DNA of 64,000 nt, taken from Oscillospiraceae bacterium (lineage in GTDB: Bacteria > Bacillota > Clostridia > Oscillospirales > Oscillospiraceae). Position numbers and translations under genes: made by a program. The stretch covers positions 1-64,000 of the forward strand of contig JAHHSG010000003.1 of NCBI GenBank assembly GCA_020025305.1. Reading direction: 5' to 3'. Below the pieces are notes generated by a model. It did no database searches. It saw only the letters and a list, made by a program, of their open reading frames with translations, and was not told the DNA's origin. The number at the start of each line of letters is the position of its first letter. Positions within the stretch are counted from its first letter, which is position 1. Positions 1-7,642 of this stretch are shown in pieces.

Positions 1-38
1 AATCCGCATTACGCGCCTTGATTGCCATGCCGTTCCCC

Positions 39-64
39 ATTTCTCACCTTAATTTCTCACCTTA
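39..64. repeat. 13-bp tandem direct repeat downstream of the isomerase gene
   Basis: ATTTCTCACCTTA occurs twice head to tail (39-51 and 52-64). Read on the minus strand each copy contains AAGGTGAGAAAT, a weak ribosome-site-like string. The second copy in that direction is followed by ATG codons at 38-40 and 26-28 that stay open to the window edge. A minus-strand gene may begin here, but fewer than 40 bases are visible, so I do not call it. Confidence 0.6.
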
Positions 65-159
65 GGTGTATCGATTGTATCCCCATTACGCCCTTCTCCC
101 CTGCTGCAGCAGCGCTGCCCGGAAGCATAGGACAGGATACCTCTATCGGTGATGTTCTC

Positions 160-1206
160 TTACTTGCCGCCTTTGCAGTAAACCAGCTCCAGATTACCTT
201 TCGCCACGGTATCGCCCACAGCAGCAACCGGCAGGAAAAAGTAGTCACCGGTCTTTAAGTTGTGGTGATAATCGCCGCAGCTGACAGAGCCTTCGCCCTT
301 TGCCACAATATAAACGGCTGCACCGGCCTCCAAGGCCACCTCTCCATCATGGATGGTCAATCGATCCATGGTGAAGCACTCGGTATCTTCAGGACCTATC
401 AAGCTTTCCAGCTTGGCATTTTCCGTTTCCTTGATCACTTTAGGTGTTTTCTTACCCTGACGGACAACTTCTTCGCCGTACAAATCGAAATTAAAGCAGC
501 TATTGGCCGTTTCCCGATCCAGCCCCAAATACATCTCATGATCATTCAGCTCATAATCACCGCACCAGTGCTCCGGCTGGATGGTAAAGTCGGTGGGCTC
601 CTGTGCCTCCAGCAGCAGACAGCCCGCACCGATGGCATGAATAACACCTGCAGGAACGAAGAACACATCTCCTGTCTTGACGGGAACACGGTTGACAAAT
701 TCCGTCATGCAGGTCTTGTCCGTCTGGGACTGATCCACCGCCTTTTCAAATTCCTCTCTGGAAATCTTCTTGGAAAAGCCAAAATAGATACAAGCATCGG
801 GACGGGTTGCCAGAATCAGCCAAGACTCCGCCTTGCCATAGTTGCTATGGAAGTGTTGGCGAGAATATTCACGGGTGGGGTGCACCTGCATCGGCAGACG
901 AATGGCACTATCCAGATACTTGACCAAAACACCCAGATCCTCCCGCTCCCCCAAGCACTCAGCTCTGTGTTCTTGCAGCAGCTGGCTCAAAGGAAGATCG
1001 GAGTCCTCCACAATAGAAATTCCTTCCAGAGGGTCGGTACTGCCGGCATTGAGCGCGTGGACGGAAGATGCCACCCACTCCTCGGGATAGAATCCGTCCT
1101 CCGGCTTATCTCCCAGAAAATCTCCGAATAGCTTTCCGCCTAGATACACGCGGAAAACTCTGTTGCGCTTAAAAAACACCGGTCTTTCCCATAGCTGCTT
1201 GTTCAT
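160..1206 (-). CDS. manA: class I mannose-6-phosphate isomerase-like protein
   Basis: This is a 348-residue cupin-fold enzyme of the type I phosphomannose isomerase family, which interconverts mannose-6-phosphate and fructose-6-phosphate with a bound zinc ion. The expected metal ligands are visible: Gln107 and His109 in QVHP, Glu127 in GKAESW, and His190 in AGVIHAIGAG. Length is between the short Bacillus ManA type (about 315) and the enterobacterial type (about 390). It is transcribed away from the glycyl radical enzyme operon from a divergent promoter, and the rest of the island handles mannose- or lyxose-like sugars, which suits the assignment. Some relatives act on other sugar phosphates, so the exact substrate is inferred. 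The start at 1206 follows an AGGAGG site. Confidence 0.85.
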   Translation of the reverse strand: MNKQLWERPVFFKRNRVFRVYLGGKLFGDFLGDKPEDGFYPEEWVASSVHALNAGSTDPLEGISIVEDSDLPLSQLLQEHRAECLGEREDLGVLVKYLDSAIRLPMQVHPTREYSRQHFHSNYGKAESWLILATRPDACIYFGFSKKISREEFEKAVDQSQTDKTCMTEFVNRVPVKTGDVFFVPAGVIHAIGAGCLLLEAQEPTDFTIQPEHWCGDYELNDHEMYLGLDRETANSCFNFDLYGEEVVRQGKKTPKVIKETENAKLESLIGPEDTECFTMDRLTIHDGEVALEAGAAVYIVAKGEGSVSCGDYHHNLKTGDYFFLPVAAVGDTVAKGNLELVYCKGGK

Positions 1207-1314
1207 TCACATTTCCTCCTGTATATGTAAAAAATATCCATTTTTCAATGACAGTATATTGCACTTTTATCTTCAAATTTCCTGATGATTTTGCTGAAAA
1301 TCTGTGATAAAGCT

Positions 1315-1343
1315 ATTGTAAATCCAAAAGTGCTATTTGTCAA
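1315..1343 (-). promoter_or_regulatory. sigma-70 promoter of the isomerase gene
   Basis: On the minus strand TTGACA (1338-1343) is followed after exactly 17 bp by TACAAT (1315-1320). The predicted leader is about 100 nt. The -35 box lies inside the left arm of the inverted repeat at 1336-1369. Confidence 0.75.
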
Positions 1344-1369
1344 TTTATTTTGTTAACCCAATTGACAAA
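1336..1369. promoter_or_regulatory. divergent operator: TTTGTCAATT and AATTGACAAA arms
   Basis: Two perfect 10-bp inverted arms (1336-1345 and 1360-1369) are separated by 14 bp. Each arm contains the -35 hexamer of one of the two divergent promoters. Back-to-back -35 boxes explain only the inner TTGACA, but the match extends to ten bases. The same half-site recurs as a close-packed palindrome in front of the sugar ABC operon at 11299-11317, so a shared repressor or activator site is likely. The protein that binds it is not encoded visibly in the window. Confidence 0.55.
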
Positions 1370-1390
1370 ATATTTTTTCGTTGCTATAAT
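1362..1390 (+). promoter_or_regulatory. consensus sigma-70 promoter of the glycyl radical operon
   Basis: TTGACA (1362-1367), a 17-bp spacer and TATAAT (1385-1390) match both consensus hexamers perfectly. The start site would lie near 1397, giving a leader of only about 15 nt before the GGGGGA ribosome site and the ATG at 1413. Such a strong core promoter presumably needs repression, consistent with the overlapping inverted repeat. Confidence 0.85.
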
Positions 1391-1412
1391 TGAGAAAAAA
1401 GGGGGACTGTTT

Positions 1413-2141
1413 ATGGATATCCGATTGTTCCAAAAGGGCTTTAATTTCTCACAGGACGGTCCCGGAAACCGTATCGTTTATCACCTGCAAGGCTGTAATT
1501 TGGCCTGTCCCTGGTGCTCCAATCCAGAGGGACTCACCTGTTCCGGCGGTACTGTCTATACAGTAGAGGAACTGCTGGCTGATGCGGAATCGTGCCGCAT
1601 GATGTTCTTTGACGGAGGCGGTGTTACGCTGACCGGCGGCGAGGTAACCATGCAGTTTGCCGCCATCCGCGAATTACTGCGTCAGTTGAAGGAGCGAGGC
1701 ATTCACACCTGCATCGAAACCAACGGGATGCACCCTCAGCTCCCGGAATTGTTTGCGCTGGTGGATTACCTGATTATGGACTGCAAGCACTACGATTCCG
1801 AGAAGCATCGGCTGATCACCGGGGCCTCCAACGCCATAACCCTCAAAAATATCAAGCTGGCCATTGAGGCCGGAAAACATCCCGCAGTGCGAATCCCCCT
1901 TGTCGGAGGATTCAATGCCAGCCAAGAGGATGCCTTGGGCTTTGCCAAACTTTTTAACGAAATCCATCTGCCCGGCAACGGTACCTTGGAACTGCTCACG
2001 TATCATGAGTACGGCAAAGAAAAATATGAAAAATGCGCTTTACCCTATACTATGACCGACGAGGCAAAAATCTCCCCCGAAATGCTGCAGCGCTTCACGG
2101 CAGTTCTACACAAAAACGGTATCGACACCATACGATCTTAG
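1413..2141 (+). CDS. glycyl radical enzyme activating enzyme (radical SAM)
   Basis: This 242-residue radical SAM protein would abstract a hydrogen from the conserved glycine of the enzyme encoded next to it. Cys28, Cys32 and Cys35 form the CxxxCxxC motif (CNLACPWC) that binds the [4Fe-4S] cluster, and GGE at 75-77 matches the SAM-contact motif. It is of the short pyruvate formate-lyase-activase length: I see no extra ferredoxin-like Cys-rich insert after the CxxxCxxC motif, although most activases of the dehydratase-type enzymes carry one. The start at 1413 is preferred over an upstream in-frame ATG near 1350 because that codon lies in the promoter. The stop is 26 bp before the partner gene. 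Confidence 0.93.
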   Translation: MDIRLFQKGFNFSQDGPGNRIVYHLQGCNLACPWCSNPEGLTCSGGTVYTVEELLADAESCRMMFFDGGGVTLTGGEVTMQFAAIRELLRQLKERGIHTCIETNGMHPQLPELFALVDYLIMDCKHYDSEKHRLITGASNAITLKNIKLAIEAGKHPAVRIPLVGGFNASQEDALGFAKLFNEIHLPGNGTLELLTYHEYGKEKYEKCALPYTMTDEAKISPEMLQRFTAVLHKNGIDTIRS

Positions 2142-2167
2142 TACAACGTCCAGGAGGAATCACCACT

Positions 2168-4534
2168 ATGGAAATCTTCAAAAACAGCACTCCGCAGCAG
2201 CTGATCAAAAGTGCTAAGGCACTGTACACCGAAGAACGCGAAAACAAGAAAATTCTCAACGGCTGGTTCTTAGCCAAAGAAATCGCCGCCAACACCACCG
2301 AAGGACTCGCTTTGGAAGAGGAAGAAAAGGCAGCTTTGGAGCTGGAGGCCATCATCGACCAGCTTCCTCTGGAAATCAGTGAAAACGCAATTTTTGCCGG
2401 CACACAGCGGGATGCTTTTGCCGCCAGCTATGCCCTGATCAACCCCGCCTTTGAGGTGGAAAATTTCCGGGGATACTGCGATCCTCTGGAAGTTTATGAC
2501 TACGCAACTCCGTGCGGCGATGTGACCGCCGAGCGGATCAGTGCCATGCGCCAGCGTGCCGCCAACAGCGAATATGTAAAAGATCTGACCGCAGTTTATC
2601 GTGACTGCTCTTCGTACACCGAAGAGGTCGCTTTCTTTGTTGAGCAGGTCACCGGACACCTGATCCCTGATTTCCGTCGTGCCATGAAGGAGGGCGTTTC
2701 CTCTCTGCTGACTGAAATCGAGGAGAAAATCCCCTCCTTAGATGAGGCACACGCCGCCAATCTGAAGGCTATGGCCCGCACGTTGAGAGCTGCGATCCAT
2801 CTGGCGCACCGCTATGCCCATATCGCCGGTGAAAATGCCAAGATGGCAGAAGGGAGCCATAAAGCCACCTTCCAATTGATGGAAAGAACGCTGCACCACG
2901 TTCCCGAGTATGGCGCCCGCACCACCTACGAAGCTATGCAGAGCTATTTACTGCTGTGGCAGGTGATGTGTCTGGAGCAGGTCCCCAATCCCTTCGCCTT
3001 TTCCGTTGGCAATGCGGACCGTCTCTTTGAGCCCTACCGTGCCGCAGATGGTCTGAGCCGCGAAGAGGCTGCTGCTCTGTTTGCCAACTTCCTGGTATTT
3101 TATAATGTGGGCGAAAGAAGCTGGGCTATTTCTCAGAATGTTCTGGTGGGCGGCCGTGATGTGGAGGGCAACGACCTGACCTGTCCTATGACCTATGCGA
3201 TTCTGGATGCCTACTATGAGATGAACATGCCTCAGCCCATCCTGTCCGTCAAGCTGCATAAAAACACGCCCACAAAGTTATATGAAGAAATGGGACGCTT
3301 CTTCTTCACCCCCGGCTGTCTTACCCCCTCCATCTTTAACGATGATTCTTTGTTTGAAACACTGGCGGAAAACGGCTATGAGGCGGCAGATCTTCCCGAC
3401 TACAGTGTCGCCGGCTGTCAGGAACCTCTCATCATGGGTAAGGACTCCGGCAACACCACCAATTCCTGGCTGAATTTGGCCAAGATTCTGGAGTTGACGC
3501 TGAGCGGAGGCAAGTCTCTCATTACCGGGCAGCCCATCGGCCCTCAGGTACAGCGCTCCGCTCTGGAAACGCTTCAGAATTTGAAGCCTCTGTTCTATGA
3601 AAATCTGGATTTCTTCCTGGATCAAATGGTGCAGTCTGCCAACGGTGCTTCCTTGGCCTTGTCGCACCTGCGCGTCCCCTTCCTGTCCTGCTTCATGGGC
3701 GGTCTGGAAACGGCTGTGGACTGCAGAGATCCTAAGGAACAGGGCACCAAATACAACGGCTCCGGCTGTCTGATCCACGGTTTGTCCGTCGTTTCCGACT
3801 CCTTTGTGGCTGTGGAGCATCTGCTGCGGGAGCGCCCTGAGGACGCGGAAAAACTCCTCATTGCTTTGCAGGCCAATTTTGAAGGCTACGAGGACCTGAA
3901 AGAATTTCTCAAGAACTGCCCGAAATACGGCAATAACATTTCCGAGGCCGACAACGAGGCCGTAGAGCTGGCGGAACGTGTTTCCACCGCCGTCAAAAAT
4001 AAGAAAAACTATCTGGGCAACCCCTTCCGTCCCGATTGGGCAACCCCCTCTACCCATTTGCTGTATGGTTATTGGGTCGGTGCCACACCCGACGGTCGTT
4101 CCTCCCGTGAAATGCTGGGCTACGGCATTGATCCTCTGTACGGCGAAGCCAGCAACGGGCTGGGTCTGCGCACAATTTCCACCATGAAGCTCCCCTTCCA
4201 GCTGTTCAACGGCGGCGTTGCCTCCCATTTCGGTGTAGACCCCAAGTACTTTACTGCCGAGGACTATGCAGGAAAGGGACTGCAATTCCGGGATCGTATC
4301 ATCCATCCTCTCTTCTTCAACCCCATGAACAGCAAGCGCTCTCCTTTCTATCTGTACGTGAATGTCACAACACCCGAAACCCTGCGCAAGGTGCTGGCCG
4401 AGCCCAAGAAGTACGCTCCCAACGGCGTGTACATCATGCGAATTCACGGAACCTTTGTGAACTTCCTGGATCTTTCTCCCGCCATCCAGCAGGACATCAT
4501 TAAGCGGTTGGACCCCATGTCCACCTGCTGCTGA
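2168..4534 (+). CDS. glycyl radical enzyme of unassigned substrate (PFL-like dehydratase/lyase family)
   Basis: This 788-residue enzyme belongs to the glycyl radical family. The thiyl-radical loop is intact: Cys417 and Glu419 in AGCQEP, the GCxE pattern typical of dehydratases and C-O/C-N lyases rather than of pyruvate formate-lyase, which has adjacent cysteines. The radical glycine is Gly761, 27 residues before the end. Its loop reads R-I-H-G-T-F instead of the usual R-V-x-G-Y, while the following residues FVNFLDLSPAIQQDII keep the family pattern. The ATG at 2168 follows AGGAGG. It sits between its activase and a sugar kinase and beside mannose/lyxose genes, so a sugar, polyol or phosphorylated sugar is the likely substrate. 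It is not a recognisable choline, glycerol, hydroxyproline or arylacetate enzyme to me. Confidence 0.88.
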   Translation: MEIFKNSTPQQLIKSAKALYTEERENKKILNGWFLAKEIAANTTEGLALEEEEKAALELEAIIDQLPLEISENAIFAGTQRDAFAASYALINPAFEVENFRGYCDPLEVYDYATPCGDVTAERISAMRQRAANSEYVKDLTAVYRDCSSYTEEVAFFVEQVTGHLIPDFRRAMKEGVSSLLTEIEEKIPSLDEAHAANLKAMARTLRAAIHLAHRYAHIAGENAKMAEGSHKATFQLMERTLHHVPEYGARTTYEAMQSYLLLWQVMCLEQVPNPFAFSVGNADRLFEPYRAADGLSREEAAALFANFLVFYNVGERSWAISQNVLVGGRDVEGNDLTCPMTYAILDAYYEMNMPQPILSVKLHKNTPTKLYEEMGRFFFTPGCLTPSIFNDDSLFETLAENGYEAADLPDYSVAGCQEPLIMGKDSGNTTNSWLNLAKILELTLSGGKSLITGQPIGPQVQRSALETLQNLKPLFYENLDFFLDQMVQSANGASLALSHLRVPFLSCFMGGLETAVDCRDPKEQGTKYNGSGCLIHGLSVVSDSFVAVEHLLRERPEDAEKLLIALQANFEGYEDLKEFLKNCPKYGNNISEADNEAVELAERVSTAVKNKKNYLGNPFRPDWATPSTHLLYGYWVGATPDGRSSREMLGYGIDPLYGEASNGLGLRTISTMKLPFQLFNGGVASHFGVDPKYFTAEDYAGKGLQFRDRIIHPLFFNPMNSKRSPFYLYVNVTTPETLRKVLAEPKKYAPNGVYIMRIHGTFVNFLDLSPAIQQDIIKRLDPMSTCC

Positions 4535-4543
4535 GGTACACTT

Positions 4544-5848
4544 ATGAAAACACTTGGTTTAGATATCGGTACCACCACGATTTCCGCAGTGGTCTATCAA
4601 TCCACAGGGGGCGTCATTGCCTCCCGGACAGTGAAAAACGACTCCTTTCTGCCGGGTGAGTCTTGGGAAAAGCTTCAGGACCCCGCCCTCATCTATGAGC
4701 GGGCACTGGAATCCGTCAAGACCTTGCTGCAAAAATATCCCGACATTTCCGCCATTGGATTGACCGGTCAAATGCATGGGATCGTCTACTTGGATCAAGA
4801 GGGCAATCCTGTCAGTCCCCTCTATATCTGGCAGGACGGACGGGGCGATCTGCCCTATCATGGCAGCGAAAGCTGGGCAGAGCATTTGTCACATTTGACC
4901 GGTTATGCGCTGGCTACCGGCTACGGTATGGTTACCCACTACTATAACCTGCGCCACAAACTGGTTCCCGAACGTGCGGTTACCTTTTGCACCATCCACG
5001 ATTATGTGGCAATGAAGCTGGCAGGCAGAACCACACCGCTGATCGACCCCACCGATGCTGCCAGTTTCGGTCTATATGACGGGCCCAAGGGCTGCTTTGA
5101 TCGAGAAGCGCTCAACAAGGCAGAAATCGAAGAGGCAATGATTCCATCCATTATGGAAACACCCTGTTTGGGCACCGGTGCTCTGGGTGTACCTGTTTAT
5201 GCGGGCATCGGCGACAATCAGGCCAGTTTCTTGGGGGCCACCGGAGGTCGGACCGATGTGCTTCTGGTCAATGTGGGCACCGGAAGCCAGATTTCCGTCT
5301 ACTCCCCCACATATCTCCAAACCGATACGTTGGAAACCAGACCTTTCCCTGATGGCGGCTGGCTGTTGGTAGGCGCTTCCCTGTGTGGCGGCCGAAGCTA
5401 TGCCCTATTGGAAAACTTTTTTCAGGAAACCGTCAAAATGGTCACCGGAGAAGCGGTCAGCGCCTACGATGGCATGTCCCGTCTTTTAGAGCAGCAGGCG
5501 GTAACGGAGGATATTCCCACCGTCACCACTACCTTCCAGGGCACCCGCAAGAACCCCCATTTGAAAGGTTCCATCGAAAATCTGGATATCCACAACTTTA
5601 CCCCCGCTCATTTGATCCACGGCTTTATGCACGGCATGGCCGACGAGCTGTTCGCCATGTACCAAGGGTATCTGACGAAGGGTGGACTTTCTCCCACTGT
5701 CATGATCGGTTCTGGAAACGGGCTGCGGAAAAATCCCCATCTGTGCCGCATTTTTGAAACCACCTTCGGTTGTCCCTTGCTTCTATCCCAGAACAACGAA
5801 GAAGCCGCCTGTGGTGCTGCCATTTACGCCTCTAAGCACCAAGCGTAA
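4544..5848 (+). CDS. FGGY-family carbohydrate kinase, sedoheptulokinase-like
   Basis: This 434-residue kinase starts 9 bp after the glycyl radical enzyme stop and is certainly co-transcribed. The N-terminal ATP-binding loop is GLDIGTTT (5-12). The substrate-side blocks GQMHG (75-79), WQDGR (96-100) and TIHDY (150-154) resemble sedoheptulokinase more than xylulokinase. Asp224 in GDNQAS is the expected catalytic base. The family phosphorylates ketoses and polyols at a terminal hydroxyl. It could phosphorylate the substrate before the radical step or the product after it. The protein is shorter than the 480-500 residues common for FGGY kinases, but nothing essential appears to be missing. Substrate unknown. 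Confidence 0.85.
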   Translation: MKTLGLDIGTTTISAVVYQSTGGVIASRTVKNDSFLPGESWEKLQDPALIYERALESVKTLLQKYPDISAIGLTGQMHGIVYLDQEGNPVSPLYIWQDGRGDLPYHGSESWAEHLSHLTGYALATGYGMVTHYYNLRHKLVPERAVTFCTIHDYVAMKLAGRTTPLIDPTDAASFGLYDGPKGCFDREALNKAEIEEAMIPSIMETPCLGTGALGVPVYAGIGDNQASFLGATGGRTDVLLVNVGTGSQISVYSPTYLQTDTLETRPFPDGGWLLVGASLCGGRSYALLENFFQETVKMVTGEAVSAYDGMSRLLEQQAVTEDIPTVTTTFQGTRKNPHLKGSIENLDIHNFTPAHLIHGFMHGMADELFAMYQGYLTKGGLSPTVMIGSGNGLRKNPHLCRIFETTFGCPLLLSQNNEEAACGAAIYASKHQA

Positions 5849-5858
5849 ACAGACATAC

Positions 5859-5895
5859 AAAAAATCCGGAAGCTATCAATGCTTCCGGATTTTTG
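5859..5895. terminator. bidirectional intrinsic terminator between convergent kinases
   Basis: Arms AAAATCCGGAAGC and GCTTCCGGATTTT flank a 7-base loop, with A and T tracts on both sides. It lies between the FGGY kinase stop (plus) and the fructokinase stop (minus), so it can end both operons. Confidence 0.9.
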
Positions 5896-5901
5896 ATGCA
5901 G

Positions 5902-6858
5902 CTACATGGCTTGCATCCGTTCCAAAATTGCGCTGCGTTTTTGAATACTGGGAATGCCGCCAGAGTGTTCTGTGGACAGGCTGGCAGAAACGGCAGCAAA
6001 TTTGCCGATATAGGCAAGATCCTCTTGCGTCAGTTCCGCAGGAGACTTCTTCAGTTCCAGCAATCTGGCGATGGCACTGCCGCCGAAAATATCCCCGGCG
6101 CCACAGGTATCGATGGGCTTCACCTTGGGGCAGTCCGTCACATAGCCAGCCTTTTGGGTCTTCAAAATGCAGCCCTTGGCACCCAGCGTGACCATAGCCA
6201 GCGTCACGCCGCACTCCTCCACCAGCTTATCTGCCCCCTCTTGGCAAGAGCAGCCCCAGAGGAATTCCACCTCTTCATCGCTGATTTTGACCACATCCGC
6301 CTGCTTTACGCCCCACAAAAGCTGCTCTCTGGCCTCCTCCTCACTCTTCCACAGCGGCCTGCGCAGGTTCGGATCGTAGGTAATCAGCTTGCCCTGCTGC
6401 TTGGCATAGGCCACCGCCTTCTGGGTAGTCGTTCGGACGGGCTCATCGGTTAGACTCAAACCGCCGAAATGAAACACCTTGGCCTGATCCACCAGCGCTT
6501 TGTCCACTTCCTCCCAGCGCAGTTGGGTGTCCGCACCGGGTTTTCTTGCAAAGCTGAAGGAACGATCCCCCTGCTCGTCAAAGGTAACAAAGGCCAGTGT
6601 GGTAAACACCTCCGGATCCTTCACAACGCCTTTCGTTTCAATTCCGGCCTGCGTGAGGGTTTCCAGCAGCAGATTTCCAAAGGCATCGTCACCTACCTTG
6701 CCGATAAATGCCGTCTTGGCACCAAAGGCATTGAGCGCTGCCAAAAAATTACTGGGTGCCCCTCCGGGGCTGGCCGCCATCGTTGGATAGCCCGCAGCGT
6801 CCACAGCCCTTGTGGAAAAGTCAATCAGCAGTTCTCCCAACGCAACAACATCATACAT
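5902..6858 (-). CDS. PfkB-family sugar kinase, probable fructokinase
   Basis: This 318-residue ribokinase-fold kinase carries the N-terminal PfkB glycine block (PGGAPSNF, 31-38) and the C-terminal signature DTCGAGD (250-255 onward) with Asp255 as catalytic base and anion hole. Overall it matches bacterial fructokinases, which make fructose-6-phosphate. It is the last gene of the ABC importer operon, 17 bp after the lyxose/mannose isomerase gene. Fructose made from mannose by that isomerase, or a related ketose, is the natural substrate. 2-Keto-3-deoxygluconate kinases share the fold and cannot be fully excluded. Confidence 0.85.
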   Translation of the reverse strand: MYDVVALGELLIDFSTRAVDAAGYPTMAASPGGAPSNFLAALNAFGAKTAFIGKVGDDAFGNLLLETLTQAGIETKGVVKDPEVFTTLAFVTFDEQGDRSFSFARKPGADTQLRWEEVDKALVDQAKVFHFGGLSLTDEPVRTTTQKAVAYAKQQGKLITYDPNLRRPLWKSEEEAREQLLWGVKQADVVKISDEEVEFLWGCSCQEGADKLVEECGVTLAMVTLGAKGCILKTQKAGYVTDCPKVKPIDTCGAGDIFGGSAIARLLELKKSPAELTQEDLAYIGKFAAVSASLSTEHSGGIPSIQKRSAILERMQAM

Positions 6859-6875
6859 ACTTCCACACGCCCTTT

Positions 6876-7565
6876 CTAGTCCTTGGCCGGAGGATACTCA
6901 TTACAGAGCAATCGGTAAGGAGGCTCATCCTCCTCAATTTCCGGAAACCGGCCTACCGGGGGATTGAAGCGATTGTCTGTATTGTCATCATTGCACTGGC
7001 TGACTTCACCCAGCAGCACATTGCCTGTGCCGGGCTCTACATTAAAGTCATGGTACATATACTGCTGCACATGAATACTCTCGCCGGGGGTCAGGCGAAT
7101 GACAGAGCCGGCAGGCACGGTGTAGGTTCGGCCATCGGTATGAACGGTAACATCTGACTCGTAGTCGATGGACTCATCCGGCAGGCTGTTATACACCTTG
7201 ATGAGCACATTTCCGCCGCCGCGGTTGATGATATCCTCCGTTTTATACCAATGGAAATGGTTGGGCGAATATTGCCCTTCCTTCAGATACAGCAGCTTCT
7301 CGGCATAAACCTTGGGATACTTGTCCTGCATCCTCAAGTTGCCGTTGCGAATGGTAATGAGAGAAAACCCAACCTTGTCAAAGTCGCCCAAGCCGTAGTC
7401 AGTAATATCCCAGCCCAGCATACAGTCTCTGACTTCGTCGTACTCATGTCCGATATGCTGCCACTGTTCGGGGGTAAAATGGCAAAAGGGAGGAAGATAA
7501 CAGCGATATTCCTCGCACATAGCCTCTAATTCTTTCAGTGCCTTATTAATTTCAGAACGCTTCAT
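6876..7565 (-). CDS. D-lyxose ketol-isomerase (D-lyxose/D-mannose isomerase, cupin)
   Basis: This 229-residue single-cupin enzyme closely resembles the YdaE type of D-lyxose isomerase, which converts D-lyxose to D-xylulose and usually D-mannose to D-fructose with Mn2+. The metal ligands are visible: His103 and His105 in NHFHWYKTED, Glu110, and His172 in YMYHDFNV. The length is standard. It lies between the solute-binding protein and the fructokinase in one minus-strand operon, which gives a simple route of uptake, isomerisation and phosphorylation. Whether lyxose or mannose is the physiological sugar is an inference; the manA-like neighbour favours mannose. Confidence 0.88.
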   Translation of the reverse strand: MKRSEINKALKELEAMCEEYRCYLPPFCHFTPEQWQHIGHEYDEVRDCMLGWDITDYGLGDFDKVGFSLITIRNGNLRMQDKYPKVYAEKLLYLKEGQYSPNHFHWYKTEDIINRGGGNVLIKVYNSLPDESIDYESDVTVHTDGRTYTVPAGSVIRLTPGESIHVQQYMYHDFNVEPGTGNVLLGEVSQCNDDNTDNRFNPPVGRFPEIEEDEPPYRLLCNEYPPAKD

Positions 7566-7598
7566 AGCTAAACCTCTACAGTATTCATTGACGGATTA

Positions 7599-7630
7599 AC
7601 AAAAACGCCGGAAAACTCCGGCGTTTTTGT
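7599..7630. terminator. stem-loop between binding-protein and isomerase genes
   Basis: ACAAAAACGCCGGA and TCCGGCGTTTTTGT form a 14-bp stem with a 4-base loop, followed by a T run on the minus strand. It sits inside the operon just after the solute-binding protein gene. Partial termination or 3'-end protection at this place is a known way to make much more binding protein than downstream enzymes. Confidence 0.8.
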
Positions 7631-7642
7631 ATTGCATTGCTT

